From: WLJO01 sp945889085 | GTDB lineage: Bacteria > Actinomycetota > Acidimicrobiia > Acidimicrobiales > Ilumatobacteraceae | Direction of reading: 5' to 3' | Assembly (NCBI GenBank): GCA_945889085.1 | Contig: CAMDBM010000001.1 | Coordinates: forward strand, 1 to 64,000 | DNA: 64,000 bases | Shown: positions 34,024 through 41,644 of the stretch, piece by piece | How the letters are laid out: the number at the start of each line of letters is the position of its first letter | Numbering within the stretch: the first letter of the stretch is position 1 | Program-made: the position numbers and the translations under genes | Notes under the pieces: generated by a model | What the model saw: only the letters and a program-made list of their open reading frames with translations | What the model was told of the DNA's origin: nothing | Database searches by the model: none

Positions 34024-36648
34024 CTATCCCGCCGCCGGCGTCACGTGCGCGGACGACCCGTCGTCCGCGGAGACACCAACATCAGCGTTTGGCTCGGGGT
34101 AGGAGCCCTCGTCCGACCCTGCAGCGTCTGGCAGCCCGGCGTCGGGTCTGATCGGATCGAAGTTGACCTTCCTGCGCCTCCAAAAGAACACCAGCAGACC
34201 AACGCCGACCAGCGTGAGAAAGTACGAGCCGAGATCGAGTGCGGAGTACCCGTAGGACAGCCTGACGTGAGTGCCGGTGGGCACGACCACCATGAAGTTC
34301 GGCGCCGCCCGGTACGGGCCCTTCGCACCATGCGCCCTCCAGTTCGGGAAGTAACTGACCCGGACGAGCACGGGGCGGCCGATTGCTGATTCCGGAACGT
34401 CGAACTCGATCGAACTCTGGCCGAGCCTCACCGTTGCCGGGTCGATCACGAAGGGTGCGGCGGGACGAGCAGCGTACGGCGTCCTGGTGGTGAGCACATC
34501 GACACGGTTGTCACCGCTGCGCGAGTCGTCCGGGACAACGTCGACGCGTTGCCACACCTTGGGACCGTCTGCAACGAGGAGTCCCTTCCAGTCGTTGGGG
34601 TGCTGGAAGTAACTGACCCCGATCTCCAGCCACCTCTCACGCGCATCCCCTGAACGCTCGCGGACGACTACGGGTTCGGCATCGAGCGGCACGACCAATG
34701 CCCAGTCCTTGATCTCATAGATGTGCCAGGGGCCCGAGACGCTGACCTCGACGAGGTCCGAGCGCTTCGAGGCCTTCTCCACCATGGTCGGGGTAAAGGC
34801 GTAGTAGTAGCGAACCCCGAGGTTGCGCATGTACGCAACCGCGAGGTCGATGTTGTTCTTGTCGTAGCGGAGCGCGCGAACGGGATCCGATGCGTTCTCG
34901 CTCGCGGCTGAGGCCGCGAGGAAGTGATAGGGAGTGGTGCCCGATGCCTCGAAGAACAGTCCCTCCATCGAGCCGATACACCCATCGGTCCAGAACGGCA
35001 GCAGCATGAGTGCCATCGGCGTGCCGTAGTTGCCGTACTTGTCGGACTGGTGCTCCCAGAGCGCTCTGCCGCACCCACGCGTCGACCCAACATCCTTCGA
35101 CGCCTGCAGCACAGCGCGGTATTCATTCCAGTTCTCGCGTCCCTCATAGCCGTCGAAGTTGTACGAAGCCCAGCCATCGGAGTCCACACCATCGTTGACC
35201 ACAGGCCCCTTGATGAACCCCCACTGGTGTACCCACTTGCCGTCTTGGTACACCTGTCGCTCGAACGGGAGCCGGTCAATGGCGAAACCCACCCAGCCGA
35301 GCGAGAGCAGCCCAACAACCAACAGGGCGAAGCCCTGCACCCACACACGTGCACCCTCGAGCCTGTCCAACTGCTCGCGGATCGGCACGTCGGGGGCAGC
35401 CGACGAGGTCGAGCCGAGCCCCTCATCCGATTCCGATTCCACCGACGAGCCCGCGATCCGGTTGAGCGCCCACGCCCGCGTGAGGAAGCGGATCGTCTCG
35501 GCGACACCGATCATCGCAAGGAGGTACCGGAGCAGGAAGAAGAACGGCAGACCCCGGTAGTTCCAGAAGAGGTCACCTACGAACGGGAGCGGCTTGCGGG
35601 CGGCGACAACGAGGACCACCCAGGTCACGCATGACACACCGAGGAACGCGCCGGCACGGTTCCGCCGGACGATCGAGGCACCAAAACCGATCAGTGCGAA
35701 GAGCAGGAGGAATACCGTCATCTGCGGTGACTGCGGATTGAAGAACTTCCACCACGGACCGTCGTACGGCTCGTACTTCATATTGGTCATGTAGTGCGTG
35801 GTGAGCTTGAACGGCAGGATCCACCAGGCGACGAGCAGGCCGAAGGTACCCAGCGTTGCGAGGCTCCACTTCCACCGCTTCCGATCCGCCCAGAGAAGCA
35901 TCAATGTGACCGCTCCGAGGCCAACGAAGATGGCCACGATCCCGTGGCTCACTGCCGCTAGAGCGAGCACGAGGGCGGCAGCACCGAGGCCCCTCCCCTC
36001 CCGCAGGCCCCGCGCGAGCAAGCCGAAGCCGAGCAGCGCGAGCGAGAGCGCTATCGAGAAGGAGAACTCCCCGGCCATCGTGGAGGCGACGTTGCCGCCG
36101 TAGATCGAGAAGTTCTCGTCGAAGAGGAAGAGCACGGCTGCGACTGCAAGGAATTCGGGAACCGGCCAGGGCATCTTCGCCAAGCGGCCGAACAACCACG
36201 CGTTGAGGGGAAGGGTGCAGACCCCGAGAACCGCAACCAATTTGAACGCAATGCCGTACGGGACGTGGAACAGTCCGTTGATGAATGCCATCAGCAAGGC
36301 CGGTGGGAGCATGTAAAAGCGGTAGACCGGCAGGCCGGCATACCAGTCCATGCTCCAGCCCTGGAGCCTCAGGCTCGGCAGGAGATGGTCGCGGAGGAAT
36401 GCCGGTGCCCAGACGTGTGCACCCATGTCCCCGCCCGTCGGCGTGTTGTTCAGAAACACCTTCTCGATGTGTACCTGAATAGCGGCGAACAGCGAGGTTC
36501 CGACCACTGCCGCGATCGTCGCAATCCGGCGGATCAGACCGAGGTTGTGCTTCCAGTCGGGCAGGTGCACGCCATCGCCGGTATCCGGTGGTTGGCCGAC
36601 GTTCTCTTCGGCATCTGGTTCCGTCTGGGGTTCCATGTGGTCGGTCAT
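34024..36648 (-). CDS. Large polytopic membrane protein, glycosyltransferase-C-like (PTPS-related family)
   Basis: An 874-residue integral membrane protein with about twelve hydrophobic segments between residues 30 and 460 and one near 825-845; the 360-residue region between is extracytoplasmic. GGDMGAHVWAPAFLRDHLL followed by DWYAGLPVYRFYMLPP matches membrane proteins annotated as 6-pyruvoyl-tetrahydropterin synthase-related, which resemble GT-C enzymes using polyprenyl-phosphate sugars. The Asp of GGDMGAH would be the catalytic acid in such a fold. The ATG at 36648 has AGGTG upstream; a GTG at 36699 would overlap the protease gene. Context with manB suggests a role in mannan or glycan assembly. 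Confidence 0.75.
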   Translation of the reverse strand: MTDHMEPQTEPDAEENVGQPPDTGDGVHLPDWKHNLGLIRRIATIAAVVGTSLFAAIQVHIEKVFLNNTPTGGDMGAHVWAPAFLRDHLLPSLRLQGWSMDWYAGLPVYRFYMLPPALLMAFINGLFHVPYGIAFKLVAVLGVCTLPLNAWLFGRLAKMPWPVPEFLAVAAVLFLFDENFSIYGGNVASTMAGEFSFSIALSLALLGFGLLARGLREGRGLGAAALVLALAAVSHGIVAIFVGLGAVTLMLLWADRKRWKWSLATLGTFGLLVAWWILPFKLTTHYMTNMKYEPYDGPWWKFFNPQSPQMTVFLLLFALIGFGASIVRRNRAGAFLGVSCVTWVVLVVAARKPLPFVGDLFWNYRGLPFFFLLRYLLAMIGVAETIRFLTRAWALNRIAGSSVESESDEGLGSTSSAAPDVPIREQLDRLEGARVWVQGFALLVVGLLSLGWVGFAIDRLPFERQVYQDGKWVHQWGFIKGPVVNDGVDSDGWASYNFDGYEGRENWNEYRAVLQASKDVGSTRGCGRALWEHQSDKYGNYGTPMALMLLPFWTDGCIGSMEGLFFEASGTTPYHFLAASAASENASDPVRALRYDKNNIDLAVAYMRNLGVRYYYAFTPTMVEKASKRSDLVEVSVSGPWHIYEIKDWALVVPLDAEPVVVRERSGDARERWLEIGVSYFQHPNDWKGLLVADGPKVWQRVDVVPDDSRSGDNRVDVLTTRTPYAARPAAPFVIDPATVRLGQSSIEFDVPESAIGRPVLVRVSYFPNWRAHGAKGPYRAAPNFMVVVPTGTHVRLSYGYSALDLGSYFLTLVGVGLLVFFWRRRKVNFDPIRPDAGLPDAAGSDEGSYPEPNADVGVSADDGSSAHVTPAAG

Positions 36649-36683
36649 ACTCGCACCTGCAGATTCGTCACGGGGTTCGGGTG

Positions 36684-37409
36684 TCAGTGTTTCGGCCACA
36701 GGATCACCAGGGAGGTTGCGTTGAACGCCGCATGGGTCACGATCCCCAGCCCGACCCGGCCGGTACGGCGCCAACAGGCACCGAGCACCAGACCGAACAC
36801 GAAGAGCCCGAGGAACTGAACGCCTTGGAAGTGAGCGGCTGCAAACCACAAGGCAGCGAGGACGACGGCCACGTTCCCGGGGAGCCTCGACTCGAGGGAG
36901 CCGAGGGCGAGCGCCCGGTACAGGAGTTCCTCGATCACGGGTGCCCCCACGACCACAGCGATGACGAGTACGACCCGCCAGACACCGTTGGCACGTTCGG
37001 TGAGTTCCCGGGCGGAACGTTCCACGTCATCCCGGGCGAACGTATCTGGGAACCACTTGGCGAGCGGCCAGTAGAGCACCGACAGCACGCCGAGCTGGCA
37101 GGCGATCCCGATCGGTACGCCCGCGAGATCGACCAGCGAGAAGCGGAAGCCGTAGTCGACGCGGAACGAGCCCGAAAGCCGACGCCGGGACACCCAGGAA
37201 AGCGCTGCGAGCGTCGGGATCCAGAGGACCATCATCGACATCGACGGGTAGAGCCAGAACGGCAGGTCCTGTGTGGGCTCGCCGCCATAACCGGCAGCGC
37301 CGACGATCAGCTGAAACGCTACGACGGACACCGCAACCGAACCGAACCAGACCGCAGCGGCCGTCCCGATACCCGCGCGCGCAGGGCGGTCTTCGGGCAC
37401 GTGTGACAT
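36684..37409 (-). CDS. CPBP/CAAX-type intramembrane protease
   Basis: A 241-residue membrane protein of the Rce1/Abi group. The first catalytic motif EExxxR is Glu160-Glu161 with Arg165 (EELLYRA), the second FxxxH is FAAAH ending at His193, and a C-terminal THAAFN gives the third histidine. Six to seven membrane segments fit the family. Bacterial members cleave or process membrane proteins or small peptides; the target is unknown. A leaderless box lies upstream, so it starts the transcription unit that includes the large membrane protein, manB and Trm112. Confidence 0.88.
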   Translation of the reverse strand: MSHVPEDRPARAGIGTAAAVWFGSVAVSVVAFQLIVGAAGYGGEPTQDLPFWLYPSMSMMVLWIPTLAALSWVSRRRLSGSFRVDYGFRFSLVDLAGVPIGIACQLGVLSVLYWPLAKWFPDTFARDDVERSARELTERANGVWRVVLVIAVVVGAPVIEELLYRALALGSLESRLPGNVAVVLAALWFAAAHFQGVQFLGLFVFGLVLGACWRRTGRVGLGIVTHAAFNATSLVILWPKH

Positions 37410-37417
37410 CGGCTACG

Positions 37418-37423
37418 ACGCTA
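37418..37423 (-). promoter_or_regulatory. Leaderless -10 box of the CAAX protease gene
   Basis: TAGCGT on the minus strand, 8 bases before the ATG at 37409. It probably drives the unit running through manB to the Trm112 gene. Confidence 0.5.
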
Positions 37424-37432
37424 GCCCGGCGG

Positions 37433-37651
37433 TCAGGATGCCAACTGCGTTGTGTCTGAGTACCTCAGGTCCTCGAGCACCCAACGGGACGGAACGGCAA
37501 GCCGGTTGGCGTGACGCTCGCAGAGGTCGTAGCGGTGAGGATCGCGCGCCTCGCGCAACTGCTCAAGCCAGACCCGGCTCTGCCGGTAGTCGTAAGCCAG
37601 AGTTGCCGTTGCCGGCTCGGCGCAACCCGTTCTGGAACACTGCCTAACCAC
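37433..37651 (-). CDS. DUF3499 family protein
   Basis: A 72-residue protein with the actinobacteria-specific DUF3499 pattern: CSRTGCAEPATATLAYDY, a gap, then YDLCERHANRL. Four cysteines and two histidines could bind zinc. The function is unknown. The GTG at 37651 is preferred to an upstream GTG at 37672 because TACGGT lies exactly 6 bases before it and the resulting N-terminus (VVRQCSRTGC) matches the family. It is divergent from ftsH. Confidence 0.85.
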   Translation of the reverse strand: MVRQCSRTGCAEPATATLAYDYRQSRVWLEQLREARDPHRYDLCERHANRLAVPSRWVLEDLRYSDTTQLAS

Positions 37652-37657
37652 GCAGCA

Positions 37658-37663
37658 ACCGTA
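37658..37663 (-). promoter_or_regulatory. Leaderless -10 box of the DUF3499 gene
   Basis: TACGGT on the minus strand, 6 bases before the GTG at 37651. Confidence 0.45.
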
Positions 37664-37703
37664 CCGATGCACCTCCCGCGAGCGGTGGATGCCGGGGCGG
37701 CCG

Positions 37704-37709
37704 TAGCAT
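37704..37709 (+). promoter_or_regulatory. Leaderless -10 box of ftsH
   Basis: TAGCAT, 7 bases before the ATG at 37717. It overlaps an in-frame upstream ATG at 37708, so initiation at 37708 is unlikely if transcription begins here. Confidence 0.5.
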
Positions 37710-37716
37710 GATCGGT

Positions 37717-39684
37717 ATGAGCAATCTGCCCCCGCCGCCGCCTCCCCCGCCGCCCCCCGGTCGCGGACCGGGACGTGCCCAAGGGGGGCAGGGAGGGGAC
37801 AGCCCGGAGGGCCGCAAGGGTCCGTTCAAGGGCCCAGGTGGACTCCCGCGCTGGTCGATCTGGGTACTGCTCGGGGTTCTCGCCCTCTTGCTGTTCGGTT
37901 CACGGCTCATCCCGACGAGTTCGGCCGACAAGATCGGCTTCGGCGACTTCGAGACCAAGCTGCAGTCCGGTCTCGTCAAGGAGTTCCGTCTCAACAACCA
38001 AAACCTCAAGATCGTTGGTCAGTTGACCAACGGGGACAAGTTCAGCACCACTGCGCCGGTTGGCTTCCCGAACGAGAATGACCGCAAGCTCATCGAGTTG
38101 AAGAGTGTCGACTTCAAGCCGACCTCCCCGGAGTCCAACTGGTTCACCAGCCTGATCCCGTTGTTGCTCCCGATCATCTTGTTCATCGGCTTCATCGTCT
38201 GGATGAACCGTCGCGCCCAGGGCCAGATGGGCAACGTGATGTCCATCGGGCGCAGCAAGGCGAAGGCGTACACCACTGACCGTCCTTCCACGACCTTTGC
38301 CGATGTCGCCGGCTACGAGAGTGTCAAGCAGGAGATCAAAGAAGTCGTCGACTTCCTCCGCATGCCCGAGCGGTTCAAGGAGATCGGTGCCAAGGTGCCG
38401 AAGGGAATGCTGCTCGTCGGGCCCCCCGGCACCGGAAAGACCCTGTTCGCCAGGGCGGTCGCGGGCGAGGCCGGCGTTGGCTTCTTGTCCGTCACCGGCT
38501 CCGACTTCATGGAGATGTTTGTGGGCGTGGGCGCGAGCCGCGTGCGAGACCTCTTCCAGCAGGCCCGCAAGATGGGCCGCGCCATCATCTTCATCGACGA
38601 GATCGACTCCATCGGCCGCAAGCGTGGTGCCGGTCTCGGCGGTGGTCACGACGAGCGGGAACAGACACTCAACCAGCTGCTCGCCGAGATGGACGGGTTC
38701 GAAACGTCGGAGGGCATCGTGATCCTCGCGGCAACGAACCGTCCCGACATCTTGGACCCTGCGCTCCTCCGACCGGGCCGCTTCGACCGCCAGATCGTAG
38801 TACCCCTGCCCGAGTACGAGGAGCGTCTCGCGATCCTCAAGGTGCACTCCCGGGACAAGCGCATGGGCTCCGACGCCGACCTTCCTGTCATGGCCAAGGG
38901 CACACCCGGAATGAGCGGTGCCGATCTCGCCAATCTGGTGAACGAGGCAGCGCTGCAGGCCGTCCGGCGTGGCTCCAAGCAGATCGAACGGATCGACTTC
39001 GAGTCCGCCCGTGACCGCATCATGATGGGTGCCCGGCGCGAATCGCTGATCCTCTCGGCCGAGGAGCGCCGCACCACCGCCTATCACGAGGGTGGCCACG
39101 CCGTCCTCGCTGCCGTGTTGCCCAACGGGGACCCGTTGCACAAGGTCACGATCCTCCCCCGTGGAATGGCACTGGGCGTGACCCAGACGCTGCCCGAGGA
39201 ACGTCACTCGTTCTCGAAGGACTACATCGAGGACCGCATCTGTATGGCGCTCGGCGGACGCGTCGCGGAACAGCTGATCTTCAGCCAGCAGACCACCGGT
39301 GCGGCCAATGACCTCGAGGTGGTCACCGGGCTCGCACGACGGATGGTTCGTGAATGGGGTATGAGCGAGAAGGTCGGGCCCATGGCCTGGCACGGTCAGC
39401 AGCAGGTTTTCCTCGGCGAGGACCTCATGACCGGAGGCCGTGAGTACTCCGATTCGACCGCCCGCCTGATGGACGAGGAGATCCAGCGGATCCTCACCGA
39501 GCAGGAAGTGCGGGCGAGCAAGATGCTTGCCCAGCACAGAGCGGGACTCGACCTTGTTGCTGCAGCGCTGCTCGAGAAGGAAACCATCGACGGCACCGAC
39601 GTGGCGAAGTTGATCCAGCAAGGCTTGGGTGAGCCCGGACGCTCACCGGTCGAGGGCAGCACTGGGGTCGCCACGGGTTCCTGA
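37717..39684 (+). CDS. ftsH: ATP-dependent zinc metalloprotease FtsH
   Basis: A membrane-anchored AAA protease that degrades misfolded membrane proteins and short-lived regulators. It has 655 residues from the ATG at 37717. Two membrane segments (about 47-63 and 145-163) flank a short extracellular domain; Walker A GPPGTGKT is near 235-242 and the zinc site HEGGH near 457-461, with the second region of homology between them. The N-terminus begins with ten consecutive prolines, not usual in FtsH and a likely ribosome-stalling site needing EF-P. A TAGCAT box indicates a leaderless start at 37717 instead of the in-frame ATG at 37708. A 14-bp stem terminator follows. Confidence 0.98.
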   Translation: MSNLPPPPPPPPPPGRGPGRAQGGQGGDSPEGRKGPFKGPGGLPRWSIWVLLGVLALLLFGSRLIPTSSADKIGFGDFETKLQSGLVKEFRLNNQNLKIVGQLTNGDKFSTTAPVGFPNENDRKLIELKSVDFKPTSPESNWFTSLIPLLLPIILFIGFIVWMNRRAQGQMGNVMSIGRSKAKAYTTDRPSTTFADVAGYESVKQEIKEVVDFLRMPERFKEIGAKVPKGMLLVGPPGTGKTLFARAVAGEAGVGFLSVTGSDFMEMFVGVGASRVRDLFQQARKMGRAIIFIDEIDSIGRKRGAGLGGGHDEREQTLNQLLAEMDGFETSEGIVILAATNRPDILDPALLRPGRFDRQIVVPLPEYEERLAILKVHSRDKRMGSDADLPVMAKGTPGMSGADLANLVNEAALQAVRRGSKQIERIDFESARDRIMMGARRESLILSAEERRTTAYHEGGHAVLAAVLPNGDPLHKVTILPRGMALGVTQTLPEERHSFSKDYIEDRICMALGGRVAEQLIFSQQTTGAANDLEVVTGLARRMVREWGMSEKVGPMAWHGQQQVFLGEDLMTGGREYSDSTARLMDEEIQRILTEQEVRASKMLAQHRAGLDLVAAALLEKETIDGTDVAKLIQQGLGEPGRSPVEGSTGVATGS

Positions 39685-39687
39685 AAT

Positions 39688-39720
39688 CTGATCGTGTCGG
39701 GAGCAACCCGGCACGATCAG
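39688..39720. terminator. Long-stem terminator hairpin between ftsH and the thioredoxin-like gene
   Basis: A 14-bp stem (39688-39701 with 39707-39720, one G-T pair) with a 5-base loop AGCAA. It lies directly after the ftsH stop and covers the last codons of the convergent thioredoxin-like gene, so it can act for both. The T-runs at either side are short. Confidence 0.7.
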
Positions 39721-40196
39721 TTGTGGTCGGTGTGACCGCAACCGTGCTCCTCGCAGGCATGCACGGGCCTCGCACCGGGTTCCCGCACGTCGGCCACCGC
39801 AGCCCAGAGGTCCGTGGCGCTCACCGGTCCGAGGAACGAGGCCTTGACCACTCCCATCGAGTCCGCCACCACGAGGCACGGAACGCCATCGATGGAGTAT
39901 TTCTCGTGGAGCGTGCGCCGTGCGGTGTACTCCACGTCGTCGACTGCCACCGACGTGCTGGCGAGCACGAGAGCCTTCTCCCGAACATTCGCGCAGGTCG
40001 TGCACGATGCCGACGAGAACAGCACGACAAGCCACGGTGCCTCGGGTCGTGCGAAGTCGTTCCGGTCGAGCTGGGTGGGCACGATGTGCGGCGCCTGTGT
40101 CGGGGCATCGGTGCCCGCAGTTCGCCGTCGCAGCACCAGGGCGACGAGCGCTGCGACGATGACGACTGCGAGGGCAACGAGGACGCGTGTGATCAC
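39717..40196 (-). CDS. Membrane-anchored thioredoxin-like protein with His/Cys-rich tail
   Basis: A 159-residue protein with an N-terminal membrane anchor (about residues 5-23) and an extracytoplasmic thioredoxin fold. The active site reads SCTTC (C-x2-C), and the cis-proline loop is DGVPCLVV. The C-terminus is unusual: HACEEHGCGHTDHN, with four histidines and two cysteines that look like a metal-binding tail. It could reduce or form disulfides in envelope proteins. The GTG at 40196 has AAGGA about 7 bases upstream. It follows the DUF5719 gene by 14 bases on the same strand. Confidence 0.8.
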   Translation of the reverse strand: MITRVLVALAVVIVAALVALVLRRRTAGTDAPTQAPHIVPTQLDRNDFARPEAPWLVVLFSSASCTTCANVREKALVLASTSVAVDDVEYTARRTLHEKYSIDGVPCLVVADSMGVVKASFLGPVSATDLWAAVADVREPGARPVHACEEHGCGHTDHN

Positions 40197-40210
40197 GGGG
40201 AAATCCTTGC

Positions 40211-41644
40211 TCAGATCTCGGGGACGGCCAGTACCGAGGTGCGGCCCTTCATCCCGGTGCCACGGTTCGGGCGGCGCAGTACCACCGAGTCGACAGTGGT
40301 CTCCACAAGGATCGGCTGGCCGATGAGCCCGGTTCCGCTGAGGTCCACGTCCACGAAGCCGCCGACGAAGTCACTGGCGGCTGGCAGGGCAACCTTCTGG
40401 AAGCCCGGAACGGGCTGCAGACCACCTGGTCCGAGTGTGAACAGCGAGAACGTACCGCTGTCACCGGTCTGGTTCATCACGACCATTGCGGCCTCGTTGA
40501 CGTCCTGAAGCGCTGTTGGCACCCACCAGCGTGTGCTCGATACGCGCGCACCGAGGCTGACGACGGTTACCGCACCGCCACCCGAACCCCGCGTGATGAC
40601 CTGTTCGGCAACGATGCCCACCTCCGGCGAGTTGACGACCAAGGCGTGCCGGCCGTTGGGGAGTCCGGCGATGGCATCGACATCGACCTTCACGACCGAT
40701 CCCTCCGCCACGTCGTAGATCTGGACGGCGACGAACTCGTCACCCCCCTCGGTGGCGGTGAACACCTGCACCGTCACCGATGCCGGTAGCTCCGACGGAT
40801 TCAGCAAGGTGAGCGACTCCGACGTGTTATCCGCTTTCTCGCCGTCCGCGAAGAACCAACGATTGTCCGTCGACGGGGCTCCCAGCGTCATCGCATACCC
40901 GTTCCGACCGAGTCCCCCGTAGTAGTTCTGCGCCCGGGAGACCACGACACGTTCGGGGGTCGAGTTGACCTCGATGGCCAGGAGTTGTTCGTCGCGCAGG
41001 CCGAACTGCTCGAGATCGATCTTGAGCACCGATTGTCCGGCGATCGTCTGGTTCTGCAGTTTCGCCGGCGTTCGAACGCCATCGGCAGTCAGTACCGACA
41101 CCGTGATGTTCGTGTAGTCGGGGAACGGGTTGGTAACGACGAGGTCGTACCCCGCGCTCAGGGTGATCCCGTCCGCGAGATACCAGTTGCTGGACGGCGC
41201 GTTCGAGCACGGCGAGAGCGAACGCCCATTGGGGTGCCTCACCCGTTGCTCGACCATGCCGAGCCCGCCGTCGAGCTCGACGAAGGCGGACAGGTAGTCG
41301 CCCGTGGCCAGCTTCTCGAGCGCGAAGGAACCAGAGTCCCTCGCCCCGACCGAGATGTCCTGCATGACCACCTTGCGCGACGTCGAGAACACGGTGATCC
41401 GACCGCGCAACGGCACCGCCGTGGGATTGGTAACGATCACATCTCCTCCGCGCTGGGACGTTGCGGGAACGCCGGCACAGAACCAACTGGAGTTGATGCC
41501 CACCTGTGTGGGCGCGAACGGCATCCCGGGCGGGCCGAGCACCGAAAAGGTGCTGGCTCCGGGATTCTCTGACTCGGTTCCGAACACGAACACACCGACG
41601 AGGGATCCGAGCACGATCACGATCAGCAGCAGGCGACGGTTCAT
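40211..41644 (-). CDS. DUF5719 family secreted/membrane-anchored protein
   Basis: A 477-residue protein with one N-terminal hydrophobic segment (about residues 5-22) and a long beta-rich extracytoplasmic region made of several similar Ig-like blocks (for example ESLTLLNPSELPASVTVQVF and DLVVTNPFPDYTNITVSV). DUF5719 proteins occur in actinobacteria directly downstream of a large GT2 membrane protein, exactly as here; no activity is known. The ATG at 41644 overlaps the GT2 stop by one base (TGATG), so expression is coupled. Likely role is as envelope partner of the GT2 protein. Confidence 0.85.
   Translation of the reverse strand: MNRRLLLIVIVLGSLVGVFVFGTESENPGASTFSVLGPPGMPFAPTQVGINSSWFCAGVPATSQRGGDVIVTNPTAVPLRGRITVFSTSRKVVMQDISVGARDSGSFALEKLATGDYLSAFVELDGGLGMVEQRVRHPNGRSLSPCSNAPSSNWYLADGITLSAGYDLVVTNPFPDYTNITVSVLTADGVRTPAKLQNQTIAGQSVLKIDLEQFGLRDEQLLAIEVNSTPERVVVSRAQNYYGGLGRNGYAMTLGAPSTDNRWFFADGEKADNTSESLTLLNPSELPASVTVQVFTATEGGDEFVAVQIYDVAEGSVVKVDVDAIAGLPNGRHALVVNSPEVGIVAEQVITRGSGGGAVTVVSLGARVSSTRWWVPTALQDVNEAAMVVMNQTGDSGTFSLFTLGPGGLQPVPGFQKVALPAASDFVGGFVDVDLSGTGLIGQPILVETTVDSVVLRRPNRGTGMKGRTSVLAVPEI

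Noticed and set aside
37900..39621. A 573-codon open frame on the minus strand opposite ftsH
   Set aside because: Antisense shadow of a clear ftsH gene; no ribosome site or family signature.
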